Of a DNA stretch of 64,000 nucleotides, positions 34,363-46,500 are shown one piece after another. A program made the position numbers and the translations under genes. Location of the stretch: assembly GCA_958295665.1 (NCBI GenBank), contig OY282558.1, positions 111,900,838-111,964,837 on the forward strand, in the 5' to 3' direction. The notes under the pieces are model-generated. The model searched no databases. It had not been told where the DNA came from and was given only the letters and a program-made list of their open reading frames with translations. The stretch's first letter is position 1, and every line of letters starts with the position of its first letter. The DNA comes from Tipula vernalis (taxonomy: Eukaryota; Arthropoda; Insecta; Diptera; Tipulidae).

Positions 34363-34785
34363 TAGAGCTGTTGATTTTGCAAAGCTCAAGCTTTCGATCT
34401 GTTTAGACTAAAAGCGTTTTTGATCCCAAAATATTAATTTTATAACGTAAATTGTCTCTTTTTATTAAGAAATCTCTTTATCTCTTGAATGGTTAGAGTT
34501 ACAAACTTTTTAACAATACTTTCTAATAGCAACTAACTTGGGGGGTATGAGGAATCCGTATGTGAAATATATCAATTTTCGAAATTCGGAAAAAAAATGC
34601 TACACTCGGCTTAAGTTACTATAAGAAAGTATTGTTAAAAAGATTTAAACTCTTACCATTCAAGAGATAAAGAAATTTCTTAATAATGAGAGATAATTTA
34701 AGTTATAAAATTAATATTTTGAGATCAAAAACGCTTGTACTCTAAAAAGATCGACAGCTCGAGCTTTGCAAAATCAGCAGCTCTA
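34363..34785. mobile_element. hAT-type MITE with 8-bp target duplication
   Basis: The ends are TAGAGCTGTTGATTTTGCAA and its inverted counterpart, and the inverted similarity extends inward for about 190 bp per arm around an ~80-bp loop, so the copy could fold into one long hairpin. GTGGCTGG is present exactly on both sides (34355-34362 and 34786-34793). An 8-bp duplication with a TAGAG terminus fits the hAT superfamily (ends C/TAGNG). There is no coding capacity. Confidence 0.88.
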
Positions 34786-36421
34786 GTGGCTGGTAAGAAG
34801 TGAGAAATTAAGATTGACGGAAGTACAAGAGAAAGCTGACGAGGCTGCTGTCTAGCGCATACCAGATTGATCTAGGTTTATAGTAATTTTATTATAAATG
34901 AGAAGTTTATGCTAAAAAAGAAAAATAATTAAAAATTACACTGTTAAATTAGCTATTTTTCCCATTGGAATTTAGATTATATGGAAAGTTAAATTTTTTG
35001 TACTTTTTTGATTTTTCGTACCACCAAATCATGCATAAGAAACAGGTTCTTTTTGTCATTTTCAGATAACTGGACCATCTGTTTATCTCGTCGACAAAAA
35101 GCATCCAATTGTATTGAACCTTACTATATTTGAGAGATTTTAAAATTTGACTGATTTTTAATGAAGTTTAATGAAGTGAATTTTTTAGCGCCAATCCTGG
35201 AGATGTCCCGAAGGTCCCGCATATTTTTTAGAATAGCTAGGCCTTATAGCTCTATGTGTCACCAGGCTGATCCAATTGTGATGAACAATACATAACTTCA
35301 CAGAATTTGGAATAATTTTATATGATTTTAAAAGTTGTTATATCGCCGATCACAGAGATGTTCACAACGGCTTACCCACATTTTCGGATAGCTCGGTTAA
35401 GTACAAGGTTTTGCTCCACAGGGTAGTCCACATGGTTTTGTTCAGTTTTTAGGATAGCCTCGTAAAATACTAGTCTCTGTGGCCAACGTGATCCAATTGT
35501 GATGAGCTTTACCATATTTCGCGGAGTATACATTATTTGGATGAATTAAAGAAAATGTCGTACCGCCTATCGCAGAGATGTTCAAGGGTCTGTTCAATAT
35601 TTTCGGATACCGTGGTCAATCTATACTTCACAGAATTTAAAATTTTTATTCGTTTTGATGGTTTTAAAAATGGTTGTATCTAACTTTAACTTGGTTCAGC
35701 ATCAGTTTCAACTTTAACATTTTTCGCAGAATAAAGAATTTTTATAAATTTGGATGAATTAAACAAATTTATATCGCCGATCGCAGAGTTGTTTTTTTCA
35801 GATTAAAATATGAAACTGAAAGATAAAGATTTTTGGCTTAAAATTCGGAAAAGGTAGAAAATTATGTGAAGTAAATAGTAAAGTAAACTTCATTACAACT
35901 GGATCAGGTTGGCCAAGTTGATTGGCATGTGGCCAAGTTATCCAAAAATATAGGCAAGAGATACAAAAATTTTAATACCATTCAAATTAATTAAAAGTTC
36001 CAAATTCTTATTTTTTAAAACCTAAAACATTATTAAAAATTCTAAATTCGGTGAATTATAGTAAAGTTCATCACAATTGGATCATGTTGGCCACAGAGAC
36101 TGGAACTTAACCGAGCTATCCGAAAATCTGAGCAAGATCATGTGGACATTACTGTGATCGGAGATACTACAATTTTTAAAACCATCCAAAATCGTTAAAA
36201 GTTCTAAATTCGTCATTTCTAAAACATCCAAAATATCGGTGTATAACAACTTTTAAAATAGTAATGTTGATCACAATTGGATCATCTTGGTAACATAGAC
36301 AGCTATATCGTCTAGCTATTCTAAAAAATATGGGAGACCTTCAAAAAAAAAGATATTTTAATAATCAAAAATCAGTCAACTTTTAAATTCCCTGAAATAT
36401 AGTAAGGTTCAATACAATTGG

Positions 36422-38022
36422 TTTAATACAATTGCTGCTAGTAACTACCGACCCATTTCTCTCTTGTCTGTGTTTGACAAAATACTTGAAAAATTAATTG
36501 CAACTCGCCTGACTGAATATCTAAACGCTTTAGGTTTTTTTTACTGTCATCAATATGGTTTTAGACAGAGGTCTGGCACAGATACATCTTTAATTGAGAT
36601 TACTGATCTGATTTATCAAGCTTTCGATAATCAGGAGTATATATGTGGTCTATTTTTAGATCTGCATAAAGCGTTTGATTGCATTGATCATCGTCTACTT
36701 CTGAATAATTTGTATTGCTATGGCTTTCGGGGCTTGGCTTATAACCTTTTGATGAGTTATCTTCAAAATCGTAAACAATTTGTGGCTTTAGATGGTGTAA
36801 TTAGTAGCACTCTAACTATTAATTGCGGCGTCTCTCAGGGTAGTGTAATTGGCCCTATTTTATTTCTGATTTTCATAAATGATATATCACACCTACCTCT
36901 GGATGGGAAAATTAGAATGTTTACTGATAATACCGCAATATTCTATAATTCCAAAGATTGCTCCCAAGCCATGACACACATGGAAAACGACATTACTGTA
37001 CTTATAGAATATTTCAATGTAAATAAAATATCTGTAAACCTCAACAAAACCAAATTTATTATCTTTCAATCCCCATTCCTCCCTCATTGTGATTTCCAAC
37101 CCTTGTAAGTTCCAAATGGTATTATCGATGGAGTTGATAAACTCCAATATCTTGGAGTTTTACTTGATAAGCATATGTCTTGGAATGAACACATTCATAC
37201 GTTGAGTTTAAAAGTCAGTCCGTTTATTTATTTCATTAAGAAGCTTGCTTCCTTTGTTCCACAACATATTCTAAAAATGATTTATTCTTTATTTATTCAC
37301 ACAAGATTCTATTTTGCGATTGCTTGTTTTGGTCATATTGGAAAATCAAAGATAAAAAGGTTGCAAATTTTACAAAACAAAAGCTGCAAAGCTATCTATA
37401 GGCTTCCACACTTGTTTCCCTCCGTCGAGCTGTATAAGAATGTAACTGAAGGAATCCTGCCAATAAACGCATTATTCCAATTTCATGTTTCACTATATGT
37501 GTATAATTGTTTGCGGTTATCGTCAACGCTATCAAACATTGAGTTTCAGTATGTAAATCATAGCCATACAACCCGTCGTTTTAATCCTTTAAAATGTTAT
37601 AAAATCAAAACTGAATTTGGTAGAAAATCCATATCGTACTTTGGTCCTTATGTATATAACCATTTACCGACTGTTAATACTAGATCTGCGAATGTTCACA
37701 ATTTCAAGAAAACTTTAAAGACGTATTTGGCTGAACGGGTTGAAGATTATCTTTAACGCGACATATTATCTGTATCTTTTAAATATGTTTATTCACCTTA
37801 TTTTATTATTTTATTTTCATTATTTTATTTTTTTTTATTATTATACATTTAACTTGCAGTTTATTACTAAATTGTTATTTTATACCTTGTACATTATTTC
37901 TGTCTAATTTTTGTTTTAGAAGAGAGCTGATTAGCTTTTAAAAGACGAAAAAAACTCCAAAACTTTTAGTTTTAGTTTAGTGTTAAAAATTGTTAATTTT
38001 TAATAAATATTCAAAACCAAAA
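36422..38022 (+). mobile_element. 5'-truncated LINE nested in the right foldback arm
   Basis: A non-LTR retrotransposon begins mid-RT and ends with a 3' UTR and an A-rich tail (AAAACCAAAAAA). The foldback arm matches its partner up to AATACAATTGG and resumes at ATTGGATACTT, so the LINE entered at that point. AATACAATTG is also repeated at 36425-36434, so the exact duplication is ambiguous. Family resemblance is to Jockey/CR1-type RT. Confidence 0.8.
36437..37756 (+). pseudogene. LINE reverse transcriptase, truncated, with altered active site
   Basis: One reading frame runs from the truncation point to 37756 except for TAA at 37106-37108. It begins SNYRPISLL (RT block 1), then GFRQRSGTDTSL, LDLHKAFDCIDHRLLL (first catalytic Asp present), GVSQGSVIGPILFLIFINDI, the active-site block, QYLGVLLDKHMSW and the thumb/C-terminal domain. 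The active-site box reads FTDN where the family has FADD: the second Asp is replaced by Asn (GAT to AAT) and Ala by Thr, both G-to-A type changes. The N-terminal endonuclease is missing, so the copy is dead on three counts. Confidence 0.9.
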
Positions 38023-38211
38023 AATTGGATACTTTTAGTCGACGAGATAAGCAGATGGTCTAACTATCTGAAACTAATGAAAATGATCTGTTTCCTATGC
38101 AGGGTTTGGTGGTAAGAAAAATTCAAAAGTATAAAATATTAAACTTTTCATATAATCTAAATTCCAATTAGAAAAATAGCTAATTTAACAGTGTAATTAC
38201 TTTTTTAGCAT

Positions 38212-41200
38212 CAACAGCACACTCATGTTTTATTAAGAAGTATAAACGAATAAGAATCAAAGGATTAAAAGATTTTAACTCTAGGAGACTGAATCGTGGA
38301 ATAGTTTGATTTTATTACTATTGATTCATTAATTTATAGTACTGAGTATTATTAGAGGCTAAGGTATTTGTCCCTGTGTTTTTTTGGGCTGCGGGATGTG
38401 TGAAAGATTAAAACTTTATTTTGTAATTTTGGTTTCGGATTGTGGTTCATCCTAGCCTAGAATTCTAGTAAGAAGTAATAGCTGGTCTATAGCTTCCTAT
38501 AGGTCTTAAATTGTTTCTATTTGACTTTAATCTGTTAATTTAGAAATTTAAAGGGGGTTAATAAAAGCAGTGGGCTCTAGATAGGGAAATATTTTCTGGA
38601 TTAAAACGTGCATCATGGAAGATATTAATGTATATTTCCAAAAGTATATATTTTTGCTTTTTTCTTTTAATAGATTTGAAAATATATCTTTACGGATGTA
38701 AAATGGCAAGCTAGTGGTGGTGGAAGCTACTTAGTTGTATTTTGAATTTTCTCTGAATTCTTAGTTTGTCAGTTCTTATAATTTATTTAGTAGTTTTTAG
38801 GTGATTAATTGCTCTTTCTAGAAAATGATCACTGATTTACAGAAAATTCAAATATCTAACAGTAAATCAATTAGTTTAAAAATTGAAACATGTGCTAATT
38901 TTTGGTCATATATAATAATACAAATTTATTAACTATTGGTTCATTTAATTAGTATGGATTGCTAAGTAATTATTTTAATTTTGGTTTTAGAGACATTTTC
39001 TGTACTCATTAGCTAATTAAACTTACTGATCATAATTTAAACTTTAACTGATTAATAATGAACATATTAAAAGTGTGTTGCAATTGCTTGACTAATTTTT
39101 GGCAATACCTAGATATATGCCTTTATTGTGCCTAGACTAACTAGAAAATTTTCCTTTATTAACTCGGCGCCTTGAGCAAATATGCTCCATGTCGCTATGG
39201 ATCTGCACGTTAGTTAGTTTAATGTAACACTAATATAGATAACCTAATTAAATTCAATCAACATCAAAACACAAATATGCAACCGTTCAAATCCTATATA
39301 AATATCCCAAACATTTATTATTTATCGTAAATTCAAACAAAACCATTTTTTGCTGCCAAAAAATTTTAGTGAACCATACCAAAACAGTAATTTTTATTTA
39401 GTTAAACCACAAAAAAAAATTCAGAAGGTTAACATCGGCGAACCAACAAAATACAATAAAGATTATCAAATATCAATTTAATATTCAAATCACTTACCAT
39501 AATGTGCACAAAAAAAAAAAAGTTCACACCGGGTAGGCCTAACACACAAAAATAGAACAAATCATGTTTTTTTGTGCGTCTTCTGGTGTCTTGTGTGTTA
39601 AACTAAATAAAATAAAATCTATACTCTGTAAATTTATTTTTCCAACAAAAAGCAGCAAAAAAAACTCAAATAAAAAATTGAATTTTATCCAAAATCCCGG
39701 ATTGGTATATTTTGTAGGATATCCAAAAAAATTTAGCTTTTTTTTTACATGTTGGTCAAAGCCTTAAAATTTTTCTTGTGATCGCGAATAACCCGTATTA
39801 TCTCAACTTTCGTAATATTTCTTCAAGTTTTCTGTTAATTTTTTTGTGTTTGCTTTTGGTTTTGTTTAGTTCACTAGATAGGTGTGTTTTTAGTGCCAGC
39901 GAAAATCAATAAAACTGAGAAAAAAAAACTTGTTTAGAAAAGTGTATAACCATTATAGAAAAAAAATTTGGAAACTTGAATGGATCAACCGCACAAAAAA
40001 AGTTTAATAAATAAAAAAAGGTTTTAACATTTCAAAGCACACACACACCACCACTCACAACACAAAAAATAAAGAAAAACCAATGTTATCAGATAATATG
40101 AGATGTGAAAAAGCTAAATTTTCATCTTATGTTTAACATTCCCGTTTGCTGTTATCATTTTTTTTTCTATTTTGTTAAGTTAGTGGTGTGGATTTTTTAT
40201 TTTTTCTGTAGATTTATAGAAAGTTAACGACTTACAAGTAATTTCACAAATTACATTACAAATGAATTAAAATTACCTTCAATCCGCAATGTTAAGATAT
40301 TGCAATGAATTTATGTACAGTACAACGCAAAGTTTATTTTAACGGTTTAAAGCTCACCGGAAAATTATATATTTTATCGTCGTCGTTGTTGTTGTTGTTG
40401 AAATGAACGAAAGCTTTATTTTCTGGATAATAAAATATTTTTTTTCCTTTAGGAATTTGTTTTGTGTTGTTGATACTGTTGTTGTGTGTAGATTAAATTT
40501 ATTTATGTACGATACGTATACATAGTTCGCAATTTTTATTTATTCTTTTTTTTATTGTACCTAACTGAATGTTAAATGTTGATTACAATTATTGCATGAT
40601 AGTCAACAATTTATTTTAAATTGTGTTAACATGACTGAAATAGATGAAAGGAAGGCGATGGTTTAGTAAAGGAAAATCCATTTTTTAACTTAATTTTAAA
40701 GCAAAGCCTATAGCTGTAGATAAAGCCTCGATGTTCAAAATGAGCATTTATTTAAGGTATCAAAATTTGTACGATTAAGTGACCGAACACGAGCGACTTG
40801 TATTTGGCCACTTTTCACTGTAACTTTAATTTATATTCTATTTCGCCTGGATTTAATTCATTTTAAAAATTCAATTAATTTGAAGTGGAATAAATTCAAA
40901 TTTATTAAAGTAATAAATTCATGTTCCAAATCAATTTTACTCCGCCAAATAATATAAATTTATTCCGCCACAAAAATTTGCTAGTTGAAATACAAATATG
41001 GTCCTTGAAAGTAAGTAATGAATGTAATGCTTATACTTAACAATTTGTTGAATTACAAAACATTGACAGGAACGTTACATATTATTAGCAAAAGGGTGAC
41101 GCGGAATTAATTCATATTTGAAAATGTATTAACTTCGCGTCGAAAATGTTACTAAATTCATTTTTGTAGAAGGAATTAATTCCCGCGAACTTAATTTACG

Positions 41201-41975
41201 GAGCTATTGCTGGTGTCGCGGTGTATTAGGTCAGCGTTAATTAATCCCGACGACGAAAATTAAATAATTTCACGACATTTTCGCCGCGAAATGTATGTAG
41301 GTATGCATAACGTTACAATAAGTATTTTTTGTACTTTTTCGTGAAGATGTAAAATATGTGTATAACATTTCAATTTCATTGCAAGATGTTAAATTCCTTT
41401 CAATGTTTTGTCTTTTCAACCATCTATTTTGTATGGCAGAATAAATTTATTTTTACCGATGAAATTGAATTCATCGGGAAAATTAAATAATTTCGCCTTA
41501 AAATTTAGATTTATTCCGCGCCAATGTTATTTATTTTAATATGAATTAAATCCTCTACATTTGTCTATTAAAAATTGAATTAAAAGTCATGGATTTAATT
41601 CAAATTGAATATGAAATAATTTCGGGCAAACATTCCACCACAGAATATTGAATATTGAATATTTTATACTACATAAGCGCTTTATCCACCTTCCAATACC
41701 TGTTCAAGTTTTTTGGTGCTATATCGTCGCGTAAACTTTTTTGCAAAGTTTGTTCACAATAATATCACTATGATTGAAGTGGAATTGATCGGGCCTCTGT
41801 AAACTGAATTAAAAAAATTTAAACATACGTTACTGTTGGACCTGTTGTAAGATTCTGACCAAGAACAATGTTTTAACATCACTGCTGTGACGGAAAACCA
41901 AAACAATTGATCTGTGAATTAAAGAATAAATTATAACAAGTAAACGTGTCATTGTAAATTATTATTGTCAAAGAA
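38212..41975. other. AT-rich non-coding stretch
   Basis: No gene was recognised. A block at about 40850-41640 is unusual for many near-palindromic AATTAAATC/GAATTAATTC motifs mixed with CG-containing words (GCCGCGAAA, CCGCGCC). Poly(A)-rich coding-like frames around 39490-39770 are low-complexity artefacts. Confidence 0.4.
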
Positions 41976-41979
41976 TCAT

Positions 41980-42620
41980 GTTATTTATAGTTGTCACCCT
42001 TAAAAATTGCAAAAATGTTTCTACAGGGTCAATATGGGGATGGTTTTGTACAGTTTTACTGATTTATTGGAGGGTGTTTACTTACTTTCGCCGAAGCTTA
42101 CAAATTCTAGTAGTATTTATGATAGTTCAATCATTAAACCAATTTTTATACGGGGCCTAAAAATAATATTCAAAAGAGGCTTATCTATTCTTCCAGTTTT
42201 ACCTAAAATTTTTTTTTTTTCAAACAACCATTTATTTTTCCTAACCATGAAATTACTTCTTCTTTATCTTTCTATTAATACTTACTAGTTACATTTCTTG
42301 CGCTATACTTAATAGAAATGAGGTACAGGTTGTTTATATTGATTTCAGTACACACCGACAAGGTCGATAATGATTTTCTGTTACAAAAACTTACCTATCT
42401 GGATTGTAATTTGTTGCCATTGGAATGATTTGGGTATTGTCTTTATTGCAGAATACAGGTAGTTATAGTCATTTGGGCCCCAATATGTTCATCATTTTTA
42501 TAAATGATGCTGCCAGCTGTCTAAAAAATTCTTGGCTCCTTATTTATGTGGATGAAGTACAATTTTTTAAATATAGAAAATCTGATCTGTTTTGAACCTA
42601 AGAAAGCTAGCCAGAAACCA
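41980..42620 (+). pseudogene. LINE reverse-transcriptase scrap
   Basis: Separate frames give DKVDNDFLLQKLTYL (about 42365-42410) and HLGPNMFIIFINDAASCLKN followed by LLIYVDEVQFF (about 42470-42580). These match RT blocks of Jockey/CR1-like LINEs; the YADD box reads YVDE. An upstream frame (42007-42290) containing FTDLLEGVY may be the endonuclease-RT linker. Frameshifts separate all pieces. It differs from the LINE at 36437 in sequence. Confidence 0.6.
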
Positions 42621-43687
42621 GAAAATGCCAATGATTTTCACAACTATGTATACCTTGCAACAAAGATAAGGTTTAAGTAATTGCTTCCAAGTGTTAAATA
42701 AAATTAATTATGGGAATAATGAATGGTTGTTGGGCTAATGATTTGCAAGTTCTTGGATCAGTTATTTTAGTAAATGTCCCAACACCAGGATAATATTTAC
42801 TCATAAAAGTACGAAACAATTAATGTTTTGTTTTAATTATTAAAACAATAAATGCACGGCCCAAAGAATTGGATCTAATAAGTTTATCAAAATACGAAAA
42901 ATATTATCGATGCAGCTTTCGTTGATCTTCTGCAACGCTACTTGTTTGCTTTAGCAGAAGGTTAGACAAGCGAGTCTATGATAAATAAAAAGCTGTTGCT
43001 AGCTACTTACTATATCAGAAAGATCGTACCTGCTTAAACAGAATAATTTGTTTTATTAAAAATTATTTTGTACGCTAAACCATTCTTAATACTGAACAGA
43101 AAAGGAATGCTTAACGCTATGTATATTTCGCAAATTTCTTCCCAAAGTTAAAGTAACAGACAATAAGAACGCAATATTAATATTTCATTTTGTTGTGCCT
43201 TTAAGACAAAAAACAATAACATTATGTAGGCTTTACATGTAAATATGGTACGACGTACCAATGTAAATCATTTTTTTTTTTTTGGATCGGTCGAGCAACC
43301 AAGCCGCTGAAGGGTTTAGTACAGTAATTTCTGATTATACATGCCCAAACCATAATATTTCCCGTACTCGTACAAAAAATGTGCATGCAACAAAAAAAAA
43401 ATTAAACGAAAAATTTATTTATTTAAGTCATCAGTTTAAAATTGCATTAAGCTACAACAACAAAAAACTGAAAAAAGTATACAAAAAAATATTAAAATTA
43501 ATCATTTAAACTTGGATAAATAAATAAATCGTTTTATTTTTATGTTATTTGAATCAAAGCCTGCTGAAGAGGTGAAGCTTCCATGTTGACAACAATGGTA
43601 CTGCTGAAATTTTGTGTATAGAGACTTCCATGTTGAAACTGCTGCTGAAAATGGTTTGGGTTGGTGACTAAACCGAAAAACATCTGC
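42621..43687. other. AT-rich non-coding stretch
   Basis: No features were recognised on the plus strand. The last ~150 bp may be decayed pol sequence of the adjacent BEL/Pao element. Confidence 0.35.
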
Positions 43688-44368
43688 CTATGGTTGCCAA
43701 ATTAAACCAAGAGTTTTAACAACATCTCTATCTTCATTGCTAAGATACTTCTCACGATGCTGCGGCTCGATCATCGAATGGATAGTCTTATTGTTTGTGC
43801 AACATTTGCTCAACGTGAATCCACTACTTTTCAAAACACCGATTGTTCGGTGCAACATTTCTCGCAGCTTCGAAATCGAGTTCGATCCAATCATCATATC
43901 ATCGACATAAAAATTATGTCGAAGTATTTGAGCTCCAATTGGGTATATAATATGCTCGTCAGCTGCTAATCGATGCAACGTCTTTACAGCAAGGTATGAC
44001 CCAGATGCCGTAATATAGGTCACGGTATGAAGACGGAGTGTCTTGATTTGTTCATCCTTATGGTTGCGCCACAAAATTAATTGATAGTTGCTATCCGGCA
44101 CATCCACTCCAATTTGGCGGTACATTTTCTGAATGTCACCAGTCACGACAAACTCGAACAGTCTGAACCTCAACAAAATAATGAAAAAATCATCTTGCAG
44201 TTTTGGCCAAGTATGAAGAATATCGTTCAATGCAATGCCAGAAGACGTCTTACAAGATGCGTCGAAGACCACTCGCAATTTCGTGGTAGAGCTCGGTAAT
44301 TTCATTACATAATGATGAGGTAAGAAACAATGCGGGGTTGACGGGTTAAACTCATGAACGTCTTTCAA
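43688..44368 (-). pseudogene. BEL/Pao reverse transcriptase, N-terminal half
   Basis: Reads PHHYVMKLPSSTTKLRVVFD ASC (RT block 1-2), then GDIQKMYRQIGV and the catalytic box FYVDDMMIG with both Asp residues present. The Y-V-D-D box and the VVFDAS motif separate BEL/Pao from Ty3/gypsy (YIDD). The RT ends around GLIWQP at 43690, where similarity is lost. Confidence 0.9.
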
Positions 44369-44506
44369 ATGGTTCAGTTGTTGATATTCGTTGACAAAGG
44401 ATGAATATACATTTCCTTCATTTCAGGCTGCTTCTCATGGTAAGCGGATGACGTATCGGAATTTCGACGGGTATGAAGCGCATAATGATCTTCGCACTCC
44501 TGATCT

Positions 44507-45376
44507 TTAGAGCTCAACTCCGTGGCGTCGCCAATGGGGAAGTATATACTTCCCAAAATCGCTGAACAAGTTCAACTCATCAGGTTCGGTTGACAAATAT
44601 TTTTCGTTACTAGTCAATGCCGCTAAATTATGGCCATTATTCGACGTCATGGGACCACCAATGACCCATCCCAGCTTGGTCTGCTGCATCGTCGGTAAAT
44701 TTCCGCTCAAACGAATTTGACTAGGTAACAGAAGATGCCAAAATAAGCCAGCACCTGTTGTTAAGTCAATCTTCTGAGGCTTAAAAAATTGAGGATCAGA
44801 CAAAAATGTGACTTCAGAGGGGATGTTAATGTTCGATAATGATATTGGATGAGCTGGATGAGCGCCAGATATTTTTGAAAGTATCACTGCAGCAATGTTG
44901 AATTTTATTGATACATCGAAATGAGGAGTCAGCGTGATATAACACGAAGCCTTTGGTGTTGTAGCTGTTGTGCCAATTCCACCTACAGTAATGTATGATT
45001 TTCGCTTCTTCATATTTAACGTTTGCACAAATCGATCAGATATGAAATTTGTGGTGGCACCACTATCTAACAGAGCACGGCTAGGAATAATCGATCCATT
45101 CATATCAAATACATTTACTATGGCTGAAGTTAACAGTGCTTTGTGTTTCACTCCAGAAGGCAATGGAGGTTGAGTAACAGGTTGCTCAAAATGAATCAAT
45201 GTGTGATGTCCCTTTTGGCATTTATCGCAGATAACGCATAAGGAGAAATTGTGGGCATAGCTGCAAATTGTGATCGGTAGATGCACGTTTAGCACACGAA
45301 CTCGAATTCGATGTCGTAAAGACATTTCGTGTTGCGGATGCTTTTGGCTTACTAAATTGTTTTTTGTTATACTCAA
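44507..45376 (-). pseudogene. BEL/Pao aspartic protease (DUF1758-like) region
   Basis: Contains a CX2C..H zinc-knuckle remnant, then ALLDSGATTNFISDRF, the protease active-site block with Asp-Ser-Gly, then GLFWHLLLPSQIRL and TKLGWVIGGPM, a block that in Pao-type Pol lies just before RT. It would process the polyprotein. The frame is open for 289 codons and then shifts near 44510. Confidence 0.88.
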
Positions 45377-45596
45377 TCTTCTCTAAAGTTGTGGCACGTT
45401 TCTCTAACAATGAACAAAAACGATCCCATGTCGGGACCTCCTTATTAGTGGGCTCTTCCCATCCCTCCACATTGTTAGCATCCAATTTCTTTAACATCAG
45501 AAAATCAAGAAATTTTCTGCCATTTCTTGCATGGACCGCATTGATTTTAATGCACGGTAATGTGCACTTACTTGATCGACCATTTCCCGAACACAC
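45222..45596 (-). pseudogene. BEL/Pao Gag C-terminal part and zinc-knuckle remnant
   Basis: Reads VEGWEEPTNKEVPTWDRFCS and KRATTLEKIEYNKKQ, typical of the region between the Gag core and the zinc knuckles in Pao-type polyproteins. The knuckle region (CVICDKCQKGHHTLIH in the overlapping next frame) indicates a frameshift between the pieces. Confidence 0.75.
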
Positions 45597-45605
45597 TCTA
45601 AAGAT

Positions 45606-45900
45606 TCTTTTTTATTTTTATTTTTTTTATTTATTGGACACTTTTGAATTTACATAGTTTTTGGCACACTACATTTTGAGCGTCAGCTCATTCGTAATAG
45701 AGTGCACCAAAAAAAAGCTGGAACACAAAAAAAAAAAAAAAACAGCAACACTTTCACCAGTAGCAGCGCTAATTGAGTCTTTGCTTGAAACAAATATGTA
45801 TATACATCAGCTTCTTTTAGCTTCACTTGATCATTGCCCTTGACCCTCAAACTTTACCGAACTTATAAGAAAATGAATTTAGAACGATTTCTTCATCTTA
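45606..45900. other. Unassigned ~290-bp segment interrupting BEL gag
   Basis: The Gag reading stops on both sides of this low-complexity segment, which has T-rich and A-rich runs near 45608-45640 and 45729-45742. It may be an insertion of a short element, but no TIRs or duplication were found. Confidence 0.4.
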
Positions 45901-45914
45901 CTCCACCTTTTCTG

Positions 45915-46500
45915 TTAGTTTTCGGGATGATATCTGCATGGCTCGAGCGTTGACGTAAATTTTCTCACACTATTCATCTGAATTACCTCGTTGATGTGAG
46001 ACTCTAAAATTAATGCCTTATTTTCATATCGAACACAAGGAGCCTTCCACGCACTTCGAAAATTCTCTTGTGATGCTTCCATCCTTGATAAGATTCGTGT
46101 TGCACGACCCACCAAACATGATTTCAAAAATCTGAAACGATCAACATCGTTTAAATCAGTCTCCTTTATAATCATTGTTGTGAACTTGTTCTTAAAATCG
46201 GTCCAATCGCTGTATGATCCGCTGAACTTTGGTGGCTCTAGTTTGGGAAGCTTAACATTCTTCGTAGAAACTACAATCGATTGATTTTGAGAAGTGTTCA
46301 TGTCTTGGATTGGTTAGAAACCTCGTGTAATGCGATTCAAGTTGCTCTAATTGAACCTTAAGTTTGGAAATGGTTGCCGATTTTCCGTGAGCTGGTACCC
46401 AAATCGTTATATTATCGATGATATTCACACTTAAATCTAATTGTAGCTTGAGTAATCTCTTTCGCTCAGTAGTTCGTTTTACTTTAGCCTTGTCCGCCAT
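45915..46500 (-). pseudogene. gag: BEL/Pao Gag, N-terminal part (DUF1759-like)
   Basis: Starts at ATG 46500 (MADKAKVKRTTERKRLLKLQ), shifts frame near 46270, then reads KLPKLEPPKFSGSYSDWTDF, the hallmark of the DUF1759 Gag domain of Pao-type elements, followed by FRFLKSCLVGRATRI. It would form the capsid of the element's particle. It ends early at about 45915 where unrelated sequence begins. Confidence 0.85.

Larger units (their letters stand above)
34909..38211. mobile_element. Foldback-like element with long inverted arms of ~200-bp units
   Basis: The left arm (34909 to about 35790) and right arm (about 35800-36421 plus 38027-38211) are inverted relatives: ATGCTAAAAAAG at 34909 mirrors CTTTTTTAGCAT ending at 38211, and CTCGTCGACAAAAAGCATCC mirrors the block at 38028-38050. 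Each arm is built of diverged tandem units of about 170-215 bp marked by GATCCAATTGTGATGA (left: 35104, 35273, 35489; right, inverted: about 35890, 36075, 36265, 36410). Long inverted repeats made of subrepeats are the hallmark of Foldback/Galileo-like elements. The right arm is split by a LINE. No coding sequence belongs to the element itself. Confidence 0.7.
43688..46500 (-). mobile_element. BEL/Pao retrotransposon remnant 1 (gag, PR, RT)
   Basis: On the minus strand from 46500 downward the order is gag, protease and reverse transcriptase, then the element stops within RT; RNase H, integrase and the 3' LTR are missing. A 5' LTR is suspected at about 46578-46755 (TGTTAAC start on the minus strand) but has no partner to confirm it. 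The frames are interrupted by several frameshifts and by a ~290-bp non-matching segment at about 45606-45900. Confidence 0.85.

Noticed and set aside
45661..45843. 60-codon plus-strand frame in the BEL region
   Set aside because: Lies in the low-complexity interruption of gag, has a lysine run from poly(A), and no family resemblance.
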